Source: an uncultured Sphingobium sp.
GTDB lineage: Bacteria > Pseudomonadota > Alphaproteobacteria > Sphingomonadales > Sphingomonadaceae
Direction of reading: 5' to 3'
DNA length: 9,626 nt
Assembly (NCBI GenBank): GCA_913773715.1
Contig: CAJYHD010000656.1
Coordinates: forward strand, 1 to 9,626
This document shows, piece by piece, positions 1 through 6,945 of this stretch. Below the pieces are notes generated by a model that was not told where the DNA came from, searched no databases, and worked only from the letters and a program-made list of their open reading frames with translations. Numbering within the stretch: the stretch's first letter is position 1; each line of letters begins with the position of its first letter. The position numbers and the translations under genes are program-made.

Positions 1-26
1 CTTCGTGACATGGCGGGGAATATCGT

Positions 27-464
27 TCAGCCCGCGCCGCGGCTCAGGTAGGCGATCAATTCGGCCTTGCTGACGCTATTGCTCTTGTCCTTGTCGGCGG
101 TCGAGAAAGCACCGTTCGCCCAGGCCATGACCTTGCTGGCTGGCAGAGCCTTTCCGGTCGCCTTCATTTCTTGGTCCTTCAGCGCGACCATCCATTTACC
201 GAATTCGGCCTTGTCGAGTTGACCGTCGCTATTTGCGTCATAGGCAGGGAACTCACTGTCCACGATCGTCGCGACGCTATCGGCGGGGCTTGCCGGGGTG
301 GCGTTCTGCGGCGCGGCCGGCGCAGCCTGCGCGGGAGCCGTCGGAGTGGCGGGTATGGTCTGCTGCGGAGACGTGGGCGCATTACCCTGCATCGGATCCG
401 CCGTCTGCGCGATTGCGGGTACGGATAAAACCATGGCCGAGGTCATCATCATGGCGCGAAACAT
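27..464 (-). CDS. Exported EF-hand calcium-binding protein
   Basis: Encodes 145 aa. Residues 1-19 look like a signal peptide (MFRAMMMTSAMVLSVPAIAQ, likely cut after AIA), so the protein probably acts in the periplasm or outside the cell. Residues 26-63 are a Pro/Ala/Thr/Gln-rich linker. Two EF-hand loops follow. The first, at 76-87 (DANSDGQLDKAE), has all the canonical ligand positions D1, N3, D5, D9 and E12. The second, at 124-135 (DKDKSNSVSKAE), keeps D1, D3 and E12 but has Ser at positions 5 and 9, so it may bind Ca2+ more weakly. I chose ATG 464 rather than the longer in-frame start at 539 because AGGAG (471-475, complement) lies 6 nt before it and the signal peptide then begins at residue 1. 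Small EF-hand proteins like this are common in sphingomonads but their role is mostly unknown; the family name is secure, the function is not. Confidence 0.85.
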   Translation of the reverse strand: MFRAMMMTSAMVLSVPAIAQTADPMQGNAPTSPQQTIPATPTAPAQAAPAAPQNATPASPADSVATIVDSEFPAYDANSDGQLDKAEFGKWMVALKDQEMKATGKALPASKVMAWANGAFSTADKDKSNSVSKAELIAYLSRGAG

Positions 465-470
465 GGCGAA

Positions 471-475
471 CTCCT
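471..475 (-). promoter_or_regulatory. Shine-Dalgarno of the EF-hand gene
   Basis: CTCCT on the plus strand reads AGGAG on the minus strand, 6 nt upstream of ATG 464. It decides the start in favour of the shorter reading frame that begins with a signal peptide. Confidence 0.7.
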
Positions 476-561
476 GATCTTGCACTATGTCGTCGAAGGC
501 ACTGTTCTTCACGACATTTGGAAACTTACGCACAAACAATAGACGAAAAGGCCATGATGTT

Positions 562-579
562 CCTGAACGGTCATTCAGG
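562..579. repeat. 18 bp dyad CCTGAA-N6-TTCAGG
   Basis: CCTGAACGGTCATTCAGG is a perfect 6 bp inverted repeat with a 6 nt centre, about 100 bp upstream of the EF-hand start and 165 bp upstream of purB. It could be an operator for a dimeric regulator or a small hairpin. No regulator can be named from the sequence, and a 6 bp dyad can arise by chance. Confidence 0.3.
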
Positions 580-744
580 CGTCATCATTCGTCTTGCAAA
601 TTCTGTCGCTTCGTCTTGTTCGATGCTGCCAAACGCGCTGGGGCGCTCTGATGTTGCGCCGAAACATCGCGCCATTTGCCCGCAGCGCCTGACGCTGCTA
701 GTCGGCGCGGCGACATCCACCCCTCATTCGCGCAGGATTCGCCC

Positions 745-2061
745 ATGGTCCCCCGTTACGCCCGCCCGCAGATGACCGCTCTTTGGGAGCCGGAAGCCCG
801 CTTCAAAATCTGGTTCGAAATCGAAGCGCATGCGACCGAGAAGCTCGGCGAACTGGGCGTGGTGCCGCCATCGGCCGCCAAGGCGCTGTGGGACTGGTGG
901 GCGACCAACCCGTCGATCGATGTTCCCGCGATCGATGCGATCGAAGCCGTCACCAAGCATGACGTGATCGCCTTCCTCACCTGGGTTGCAGAGCAGGTCG
1001 GCGACGAGGCCCGCTTCATGCATCAGGGCATGACGTCGAGCGATGTTCTCGACACCTGCCTCGCCGTGCAACTTGCCCGCGCCGCCGACATCCTGATCGA
1101 CGATCTCGACAAGCTGCTCGACGTCTTCAAGCGTCGCGCCTTCGAGCATAAGCTGACGCCGACGATCGGCCGCAGCCACGGTATCCATGCAGAGCCTGTC
1201 ACCTTCGGCCTCAAGATGGCGGAAGCCTATGCCGAGTTCAGCCGCTGCAAGACGCGCCTGATCGCCGCGCGCGCAGAAGTTGCGACCTGCGCCATTTCCG
1301 GCGCGGTCGGCACTTTCGCCAACATCGACCCGCGCGTGGAAGAGCATGTCGCCGACAAGCTCGGCCTCGCCATCGAGCCGGTTTCGACGCAGGTCATTCC
1401 ACGCGACCGCCACGCCATGTTCTTCGCGACCCTAGGCGTCATCGCCTCCTCGATCGAGCGACTCGCCGTCGAGGTGCGCCATCTCCAGCGCACCGAAGTG
1501 CTGGAGGCGGAGGAATATTTCTCGCCCGGTCAGAAAGGCTCGTCGGCGATGCCGCACAAGCGCAATCCCGTGCTGACCGAAAATCTTACCGGTCTCGCCC
1601 GCATGGTCCGCGCCTATGCACTCCCCGCGATGGAGAATGTCGCGCTTTGGCATGAACGCGATATCAGCCATTCTTCGGTCGAACGTTATATCGGTCCCGA
1701 TGCCACCATCACGCTCGACTTCGCGCTGGGTCGCCTGACCGGCGTCATCGACAAGCTGCTCGTCTATCCCGAGCGGATGATGAAGAATCTCGACAAGATG
1801 GGCGGCCTCGTCCACTCGCAGCGCGTGCTGCTGGCGCTGACGCAGGCGGGCGTCAGTCGCGAGGACAGTTATCGCTACGTACAACGCAACGCGATGAAGG
1901 TCTGGGAATCTGACGGCCAGCTATCGCTCCTGGACCTGCTCAAGGCGGATCCCGATGTCGCCGCCGCGCTGACGCCGCAGCAGATCGAGGAGAAGTTCGA
2001 CCTCGGCTATCACTTCGCGCACGTCGATACGATCTTCCGTCGAGTGTTCGGCGAAGCCTGA
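745..2061 (+). CDS. purB: Adenylosuccinate lyase
   Basis: Encodes 438 aa, a normal length for alphaproteobacterial PurB. The cytoplasmic homotetramer acts twice in purine synthesis: it cleaves SAICAR to AICAR plus fumarate, and adenylosuccinate to AMP plus fumarate. The fumarase/aspartase superfamily signature is present at 264-275 (KGSSAMPHKRNP), with the mobile-loop catalytic Ser at about 266. His145 in GRSHGIHAEP (142-151) is the family's second catalytic residue. TSSDVLDT (97-104) and KHD (71-73) are further active-site segments. ATG 745 was chosen over the in-frame ATG at 676 because AGGA (734-737) is well spaced before it and the protein then begins MVPRYARPQMTALW, the usual PurB N-terminus. 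It is a housekeeping gene unrelated to its sugar-acid neighbours and ends 7 bp short of the convergent lacI-type gene. Confidence 0.97.
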   Translation: MVPRYARPQMTALWEPEARFKIWFEIEAHATEKLGELGVVPPSAAKALWDWWATNPSIDVPAIDAIEAVTKHDVIAFLTWVAEQVGDEARFMHQGMTSSDVLDTCLAVQLARAADILIDDLDKLLDVFKRRAFEHKLTPTIGRSHGIHAEPVTFGLKMAEAYAEFSRCKTRLIAARAEVATCAISGAVGTFANIDPRVEEHVADKLGLAIEPVSTQVIPRDRHAMFFATLGVIASSIERLAVEVRHLQRTEVLEAEEYFSPGQKGSSAMPHKRNPVLTENLTGLARMVRAYALPAMENVALWHERDISHSSVERYIGPDATITLDFALGRLTGVIDKLLVYPERMMKNLDKMGGLVHSQRVLLALTQAGVSREDSYRYVQRNAMKVWESDGQLSLLDLLKADPDVAAALTPQQIEEKFDLGYHFAHVDTIFRRVFGEA

Positions 2062-2068
2062 TCTGTCC

Positions 2069-3139
2069 TTAGGATTTGACGTGCCGGGGCCTCGTCCTCG
2101 GCGCGGCATCCGACTGGCGGCGGATCAGTTCATGGTCCAGCAGCAGATGCTCGGGACCGTTGTTGGTCGTGCTGCGCCGTGCCTTGAGCAATCGCACCAG
2201 CACCTCCACCGCCGCGCGCGACATCGCGCTGATCGGCTGACGGATGGTCGTCAGTTCCGGCCAGATCGTGGTCGCGAGCGAGGTGTCGTCGAACCCGCAG
2301 ACGGTGAGGTCGCCCGGCACGTCCAGCCCGCCGCGATGGGCGATCGCTACCGTAGCCGCCGCCATGTCGTCATTGCTGGCAAAGATCGCGCTGGGCGGGT
2401 TCGGCAGCGCGAGGATCTTCTCCGCCGCATCCAGCCCGGAGCGATAGGTGAAATAGCCTTGCGCGATCAGGGCATCTTCTAGCCCCAGGCCCGCTTCCTC
2501 CATGGCCGCGACATAGCCCTCAAAGCGGCGTTCGCTCGCGCTCTGGTTCGGATTGCCCTTGATGAAGCCGATGCGGTGATGACCAAGCGCGATCAGGTGC
2601 CGGGTCATTTCATAGGCGGCCTGACGGTCGTCGATGCTGACGGCGGGCAGGTCGCCCGGCGCCCCGGTCGCCACCCGCACCGCCGGGATGTTCGCGGCGG
2701 CCAGCGCCGTCGCCAGCTTGTCCATGTCGCACAATGGCGGCGGCAGGATCACCCCATCGATCCGCCCGCGCTTCAGCAGATCGACCACCGCCTTCACGGA
2801 AATATCCTCGTCCCACTTCTCGACGACGAGGTGGACGCTGCTGCGGCTCGCCTGATCGAGACTGCCGACCAAGAACTCGCTGAGGTAGGAGGAGGAGGGG
2901 TTGCTGTAGAGCAGGCCGATCCGCAACTCGTCGCCCCCCGCCAGGCTCCGCGCTGCGGCGCTCGGCGCATAATCGAGCGCCGCGATCGCTGCTTCGACCT
3001 TCTCCCGCGTTTCCGGCCGCACCACCTGCTCGCGGTTGATGACGCGCGACACGGTCATCGGCGACACGCCCGCGCGTTTCGCGACATCGTTGATCGTGGG
3101 CATGCCGCGCTGACGGCGGGATGAGCGGCTGTCGGTCAA
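2069..3139 (-). CDS. LacI-family regulator, probably of hexuronate genes
   Basis: Encodes 356 aa from a TTG start. The LacI DNA-binding domain begins near residue 14: the helix-turn-helix covers about 15-36 (INDVAKRAGVSPMTVSRVIN) and the hinge helix 57-69 (YAPSAAARSLAGG). A periplasmic-binding-protein-like effector domain fills about 72-345, with the family hallmarks ALGHHRIGFI (184-193), ASNDDMA (254-260), CGFDD (281-285) and TTIRQP (297-302). TTG 3139 was preferred because AAGGAAG lies 8 nt upstream; the in-frame ATG at 3103, which many annotations would choose, has no visible Shine-Dalgarno and would remove 12 residues ahead of the HTH. It lies 67 bp downstream of the alpha-glucuronidase gene on the same strand, so co-transcription is likely. 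By context the effector should be glucuronate, an aldouronic acid or a pathway intermediate; this is inference. Confidence 0.93.
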   Translation of the reverse strand: MTDSRSSRRQRGMPTINDVAKRAGVSPMTVSRVINREQVVRPETREKVEAAIAALDYAPSAAARSLAGGDELRIGLLYSNPSSSYLSEFLVGSLDQASRSSVHLVVEKWDEDISVKAVVDLLKRGRIDGVILPPPLCDMDKLATALAAANIPAVRVATGAPGDLPAVSIDDRQAAYEMTRHLIALGHHRIGFIKGNPNQSASERRFEGYVAAMEEAGLGLEDALIAQGYFTYRSGLDAAEKILALPNPPSAIFASNDDMAAATVAIAHRGGLDVPGDLTVCGFDDTSLATTIWPELTTIRQPISAMSRAAVEVLVRLLKARRSTTNNGPEHLLLDHELIRRQSDAAPRTRPRHVKS

Positions 3140-3147
3140 AGCGGCGG

Positions 3148-3154
3148 CTTCCTT
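3148..3154 (-). promoter_or_regulatory. Shine-Dalgarno supporting a TTG start of the LacI gene
   Basis: CTTCCTT on the plus strand is AAGGAAG on the minus strand, 8 nt before TTG 3139. The alternative ATG at 3103 has only GC-rich sequence in front of it, so this site favours the longer protein. Confidence 0.55.
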
Positions 3155-3206
3155 ATGGTGGCGTCACGATCCTGTAATCGATGCCTGTCCTGTCTTCGCG
3201 CAAAAA

Positions 3207-5351
3207 TCAATGATGGCCCGGCGCATAGGGGAAGGATAGCGCCTCATAATAGTGCAGGTCGTGCGCCGGAGCCGCTGACCCGGCGGGCAGGGGCAGGCCG
3301 GACTTCGACTGGAAATAGGCGATGCACGCGTCGCGCCACCACTTCGCTTCCCGCTCCTGAATGCCAAGGAAGCTCTGCGTTTCGGCGAAGCGTTCCGCAT
3401 CGACATAGGGGCGCAGCGTTTCCCAAGTGGCGCGCATCCGCGTCACATAATCGACGCCGCGATCATAATGATGCACCATTCCGTCCCACAGCGTTTCGCC
3501 AGACTTCAGCTTGTAGGTCCAAGGAACATGGTGGAACCAGAGCACGTCCTGCTCGGGCGTCGTCTCCGGCTTGGCGAGCATCTTCGCGATCGGCGGCGCA
3601 TATTGAGCAATGGCATTGCTGCCCGTCCGCGTGCGGTCGAAGCCGATGCCCTGCGCGTCCGCCTTGTGATAATAGACCGGGTTCCATTCGGGCCGGGCCT
3701 GATCCGACACCCATGGACCCGGACCATAATGATGCCCTGTCGCCATGATGTGGGCGAGGCCGAGCGGCGTCATATAATCGACCGCCGCCTCGCGCGATCC
3801 CATCATCATCGCGACGACGGGTTGAATCACGCGCGGATCGTTGGAGAAGGTCATCGCAGCCCACTCGTGCGCGATTTGCTCGGATGACAGGCTCGTGTCC
3901 CAGGCGAGCCGTCCGAACGCGTACCAGTCCGCCTGATTGAAGATCGACCCGCTCCAGTCGCGATCCACGCCGATATTGGCGACGCCTGCGATGCCGGTCA
4001 GCTTATGCCTTTCGAGCGATCCATCGATCACCTTGGCCACCGTCGATCCCTTGCCCCTGGCAAAGGTATCGGCACGCAGCACTTCCTCGAACAACGGCCC
4101 CAGATAGGTGAGGTGTGTCGATTGGCCCAGATACTCCTTGGTGATCTGGAACTCCATCATCAGCGGCGTCTTGGGCATCGCTCCGAACAACGGGTGGAAC
4201 GGTTCACGCGGCTGGAAATCGATCGCGCCGTTCTTGACCTGCACGATAACATTGTCGGCGAACTTGCCGTCCAGCGGTTTGAAGTCGCTATAGGCCTGCT
4301 TGGCGCGATCGTCGGGATTGTCGTGCGCATAAACGAACGCGCGCCACATCACGATACCGCCATGCGGCTTCACCGCCGCTGCAAGCATGTTCGCGCCATC
4401 GGCATGTGTGCGCTTATAGTCCTGCGGCCCCGGCTGCCCTTCGCTGTTTGCCTTCACCAAGAACCCGCCGAAATCCGGGATCGCCTTGTAGATCTCGTCC
4501 GCCTTCGCCTTCCACCAGGCGGCAACCTGCGGATCGAGCGGATCGGCGGTCTTGAGTCCGTCCAGTTCCATCGGCGCCGTCCATTTAACCGACAGATAGA
4601 CCTTGATGCCATAGGGCCGGAACACATCTGCCAGCGCCGCCGCCTTGGCGATATAGGGCGCGGTCAGGCTGTCGGCCTTCGCGTTGACGTTGTTCAGCAC
4701 GGTGCCGTTGATGCCGATCGAGGCATTGGCGCGGGCATAGTCGGTGTAGCGCGGCCCCTTCCAGTTGGGCAGGCGCCACCAGTCCCAGATCGACTGCCCG
4801 GCATAGCCGCGCTCGACAGTGCCATCCAGATTGTCCCAATGATTGAGCAGGCGCAGGCCAATGCGCGGCGCGCTGCGAATATCGAGCGGGTCGAGACTTG
4901 CGCCAGTCTGTGCCAGACGCAGCCAGTGGAAAGCGCCGTGGAGCAGGCCGATCTCGCTATTGGCAGCGATGAGAGTAATCGCCTTGCCTTCACGCTGGAT
5001 CGAGCGAATGGTATAGCCCTCCTGACCAAGATCGCTCGTCTGCACCGGAAGATCGGTCGCGGACGACGATGTGGCGAGCCAAAGCGCGCCTGCCTGAACG
5101 ACCTGTGCCTCGGAGGGCGCTCGGCCCGTCAAACCGCCGACCCCGCGGCGCAATTCCGCCCTGATGGCGTCCATCGTCGGGCTGGTTCCCAGCGCGATCA
5201 CCGATGTCGCGTGCGACGCGATCACCTGCGCCCGCGCATCGTCGGTGCGAGCATAGCGCAGCCACAGATCATAGCCGTCTTCGGCCTGTGCCAGAGGCGA
5301 AAGACTCGCTGCGACCAGGGCGGCCATCCAGCACAACAGGCGCACGAACAT
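3207..5351 (-). CDS. aguA: Alpha-glucuronidase, GH67, exported
   Basis: Encodes 714 aa, typical of full-length GH67. These inverting enzymes remove (4-O-methyl-)D-glucuronic acid from the non-reducing xylose of xylo-oligosaccharides. Residues 1-23 are a signal peptide ending AQA before EDG, so the enzyme is probably periplasmic or surface-located. A substrate-binding N-terminal domain (about 25-160) precedes the catalytic barrel, which contains NHWDNLDGTVERGYAG (170-185), KANSEGQPGP with the likely acid Glu303, NGAIDFQPREP with Asp378, and EFQITKEYLGQ with Glu406. Asp378 and Glu406 are 28 residues apart, as I recall for the catalytic pair of characterised GH67 enzymes. The C-terminal GH67 domain ends intact (YYEALSFPYAPGHH). 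ATG 5351 was chosen; a TTG codon directly before it is an alternative adding one residue. It is first in the minus-strand unit, upstream of the LacI-type gene, and diverges from manD. Confidence 0.96.
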   Translation of the reverse strand: MFVRLLCWMAALVAASLSPLAQAEDGYDLWLRYARTDDARAQVIASHATSVIALGTSPTMDAIRAELRRGVGGLTGRAPSEAQVVQAGALWLATSSSATDLPVQTSDLGQEGYTIRSIQREGKAITLIAANSEIGLLHGAFHWLRLAQTGASLDPLDIRSAPRIGLRLLNHWDNLDGTVERGYAGQSIWDWWRLPNWKGPRYTDYARANASIGINGTVLNNVNAKADSLTAPYIAKAAALADVFRPYGIKVYLSVKWTAPMELDGLKTADPLDPQVAAWWKAKADEIYKAIPDFGGFLVKANSEGQPGPQDYKRTHADGANMLAAAVKPHGGIVMWRAFVYAHDNPDDRAKQAYSDFKPLDGKFADNVIVQVKNGAIDFQPREPFHPLFGAMPKTPLMMEFQITKEYLGQSTHLTYLGPLFEEVLRADTFARGKGSTVAKVIDGSLERHKLTGIAGVANIGVDRDWSGSIFNQADWYAFGRLAWDTSLSSEQIAHEWAAMTFSNDPRVIQPVVAMMMGSREAAVDYMTPLGLAHIMATGHHYGPGPWVSDQARPEWNPVYYHKADAQGIGFDRTRTGSNAIAQYAPPIAKMLAKPETTPEQDVLWFHHVPWTYKLKSGETLWDGMVHHYDRGVDYVTRMRATWETLRPYVDAERFAETQSFLGIQEREAKWWRDACIAYFQSKSGLPLPAGSAAPAHDLHYYEALSFPYAPGHH

Positions 5352-5355
5352 CAAA

Positions 5356-5366
5356 CCCTCTCCCTC
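5356..5366 (-). promoter_or_regulatory. Purine-rich ribosome binding region of the GH67 gene
   Basis: The minus strand reads GAGGGAGAGGG here, ending 4 nt before ATG 5351. GGAG is 8 nt from that ATG, so either ATG 5351 or the adjacent TTG 5354 could be initiated from it. Confidence 0.6.
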
Positions 5367-5401
5367 GGCATTCTATCGTCCATGCCGCTCCATGGGGCAT
5401 T

Positions 5402-5418
5402 GACAACTGGTCATTGTC
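5402..5418. repeat. 17 bp dyad GACAA-N7-TTGTC over the -10
   Basis: GACAA (5402-5406) and TTGTC (5414-5418) form a perfect 5 bp inverted repeat with a 7 nt centre. The sequence ACTGGT inside it (5406-5411) recurs at 5424-5429, 18 bp away, in the neighbouring operator. It may be an auxiliary regulator site; the short arms make chance possible. Confidence 0.3.
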
Positions 5419-5440
5419 GTTGCACTGGTACCGTTATCAA
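5413..5440 (-). promoter_or_regulatory. Candidate sigma-70 promoter for GH67-lacI
   Basis: On the minus strand, TTGATA (5435-5440) is a five-of-six match to the -35 consensus. A 16 nt spacer separates it from GACAAT (5413-5418), a four-of-six match to the -10. Transcription would begin near 5405, giving a leader of about 55 nt before ATG 5351. The -35 overlaps the LacI-type operator and the -10 overlaps a second small dyad, which fits repression by occlusion. No start site is proven. Confidence 0.5.
5426..5439. promoter_or_regulatory. Candidate LacI-family operator
   Basis: TGGTACCGTTATCA is a 14 bp even-length palindrome with a central CG, the form typical of LacI/GalR operators. Half-sites TGGTACC and TGATAAC agree at five of seven positions. 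It lies between the divergent GH67 and manD genes and covers the -35 of the candidate GH67 promoter. The LacI-type protein encoded at 2069-3139 is the obvious candidate to bind it and could control both arms. I saw no second copy of the whole motif in the window. Confidence 0.5.
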
Positions 5441-5497
5441 CTTGGCTTGGGCAAGCGAAAAGCGCGCCGCCAGCTGAAATAGGGGGGAGGGCATCGG

Positions 5498-5693
5498 TGC
5501 GGTATCGGAAAATCCTGTGCGCAACCTGGCGAAGGGAGCCGTAATACCCTCGACGATTTTTGCCGTCCTTCGATGCGCGCTCTTCATTGTTTCCGAATTC
5601 AAGATGAAGGCAATGGTTGAGCCCGGCCTCCTCGACATCATGGTTGGCCCGGACAGCGAACGCCTTCAAACCGTCACTCTCGAAATTGTCTGA
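5498..5693 (+). pseudogene. Decayed 3' end of a GH3 glycoside hydrolase gene
   Basis: The 3' end reads [20 protein letters not shown] followed by a short tail and TGA at 5691-5693. This is the C-terminal fibronectin-III-like end of GH3 beta-glucosidases/beta-xylosidases, whose usual form is (M)K-x-VVEPG-x-F-x-IMVG-x-S. Upstream the same frame loses similarity, but another plus frame from about 5501 reads GIGKSCAQPGEGSR, resembling the preceding GH3 block G-F-x-(K/R)-V-x-L-x-PGE-x-R. At least one frameshift between about 5540 and 5580 therefore separates the two pieces, and the rest of the expected 700-plus residue protein is absent. An in-frame TGA at 5475-5477 closes the 3' frame upstream. 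The relic's stop is 13 nt before manD's ATG, so the lost gene was probably the first gene of this operon. A beta-xylosidase or beta-glucosidase would suit the xylan context. Identification is by motif only. Confidence 0.7.
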
Positions 5694-5706
5694 ACAGGAT
5701 CTCGTC

Positions 5707-6918
5707 ATGCCAAAAATCGTCGATGCCAAGGTCATCATCACCTGCCCCGGTCGCAACTTCGTCACGCTGAAGATCACCTGCGAAGACGGCACGACCGGCG
5801 TCGGTGATGCGACGCTCAACGGCCGCGAATTGTCGGTCGCGAGCTATCTGACCGATCATGTCATCCCCTGTCTCATCGGTCGCGATGCGCATCGGATCGA
5901 GGATATCTGGCAGTATCTCTACAAGGGCGCCTATTGGCGGCGCGGTCCCGTGACCATGACCGCGATTGCGGCGGTCGACATGGCGCTGTGGGACATCAAG
6001 GGCAAGATCGCAGGCCTGCCCGTCTATCAGCTGCTCGGCGGCGCGAGCCGGGAAGGCGTCATGGTGTACGGCCACGCCAACGGCACCTCGATCGAGGATA
6101 CGATCGAAGCCGCGCTCGATTACCAGCGGCAGGGCTACAAGGCGATCCGCATCCAGTGCGGCGTGCCCGGCATGGCATCCACCTATGGCGTCAGCAAGGA
6201 CCGCTATTTCTACGAACCGGCCGACGCCGACCTGCCGACAGAAAATGTCTGGAACACCAGCAAATATCTGCGCGTCGTCCCCGAACTGTTCAAGGCGGCG
6301 CGCGAGGCGCTGGGCTGGGACGTGCATCTGTTGCACGATATCCATCACCGCCTGACCCCGATCGAGGCAGGGCGTCTGGGCAAGGATCTGGAACAATATC
6401 GTCCTTTCTGGCTGGAGGACGCAACGCCCGCCGAAAATCAGGAAGCGTTCAAGCTGATCCGCCAGCACACCACGGCGCCGCTCGCCGTGGGTGAAATCTT
6501 CAATTCGATCTGGGACGCCAAGGACCTGATCCAGAACCAGCTGATCGACTATATTCGCGCGACCGTCGTCCACGCGGGTGGCATCACCCACCTGCGCCGC
6601 ATCGCCGCGCTCGCCGATCTCTATCAGATTCGCACCGGCTGCCACGGCGCAACCGACCTGTCCCCGGTCTGTATGGCCGCAGCCCTCCATTTCGACCTGT
6701 CGGTGCCGAATTTCGGCGTGCAGGAATATATGCGCCACACGCCTGAAACCGATGCCGTCTTCCCACATGCCTATACCTTCGCGAACGGCATGATGCATCC
6801 AGGCGACGCGCCGGGCCTGGGTGTCGACATCGATGAGGAACTGGCCGCCGGCTACGCATACAGCCGTGCCTTCCTCCCCGTTAACAGGCTCGAAGACGGC
6901 ACGATGTTCAGTTGGTGA
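5707..6918 (+). CDS. manD: D-mannonate dehydratase, enolase superfamily
   Basis: Encodes 403 aa. It dehydrates D-mannonate to 2-keto-3-deoxy-D-gluconate (KDG) in the cytoplasm using Mg2+, a step of hexuronate catabolism. The enolase N-terminal capping domain covers about 1-110 and the barrel about 120-390. Residues matching the characterised Novosphingobium ManD with a uniform +1 offset are Arg148 and Tyr160 (base dyad), His213, metal ligands Asp211, Glu237 and Glu263, then Arg284, His313, Glu340 and the C-terminal Trp403. Position 315 is Ala (CHGATDLSP); as I recall, Ala here marks the D-mannonate-specific, efficient members, and Pro the slow or gluconate-using ones. ATG 5707 has AGGA at 5695-5698 before it; the longer frame from 5617 only reads across the GH3 relic. 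It is now the first intact gene of manD-exuT-uxaC. It belongs to the RspA/ManD family, not the unrelated UxuA family. Confidence 0.96.
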   Translation: MPKIVDAKVIITCPGRNFVTLKITCEDGTTGVGDATLNGRELSVASYLTDHVIPCLIGRDAHRIEDIWQYLYKGAYWRRGPVTMTAIAAVDMALWDIKGKIAGLPVYQLLGGASREGVMVYGHANGTSIEDTIEAALDYQRQGYKAIRIQCGVPGMASTYGVSKDRYFYEPADADLPTENVWNTSKYLRVVPELFKAAREALGWDVHLLHDIHHRLTPIEAGRLGKDLEQYRPFWLEDATPAENQEAFKLIRQHTTAPLAVGEIFNSIWDAKDLIQNQLIDYIRATVVHAGGITHLRRIAALADLYQIRTGCHGATDLSPVCMAAALHFDLSVPNFGVQEYMRHTPETDAVFPHAYTFANGMMHPGDAPGLGVDIDEELAAGYAYSRAFLPVNRLEDGTMFSW

Positions 6919-6945
6919 TCTGCTTGCGTTCTCAGCTTTGCAGTC

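Larger units (their letters stand above)
465..744. other. Divergent spacer between EF-hand gene and purB
   Basis: This 280 bp non-coding stretch must hold the promoters of both flanking genes. I find no strong sigma-70 match on either strand. The best for purB is TTGCCC (676-681) with a 17 nt spacer to TAGTCG (699-704), which is weak. A small perfect dyad lies at 562-579 and is listed separately. The open frames crossing this region have no recognisable protein features. Confidence 0.5.

Noticed and set aside
233..775. 180-codon plus-strand open frame across the EF-hand gene and spacer
   Set aside because: It is antisense to the EF-hand coding sequence, rich in Arg/Ser, has no ribosome binding site and overlaps the purB start.
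2083..2102. Hairpin GCCGGGG-N6-CCTCGGC as a purB terminator
   Set aside because: A 7 bp stem with a G-U pair forms on the purB transcript, but no U-tract follows and it lies within the LacI coding region.
5400..5405. Plus-strand TTGACA as the -35 of a manD operon promoter
   Set aside because: It matches the -35 consensus exactly, but no acceptable -10 lies 15-19 nt downstream (CACTGG at 17 nt), so I do not call a promoter.
4005..5477. 490-codon open frame antisense to the GH67 gene
   Set aside because: It mirrors the GH67 codons, shows no family motifs, and runs through the GH67 start and the promoter region.
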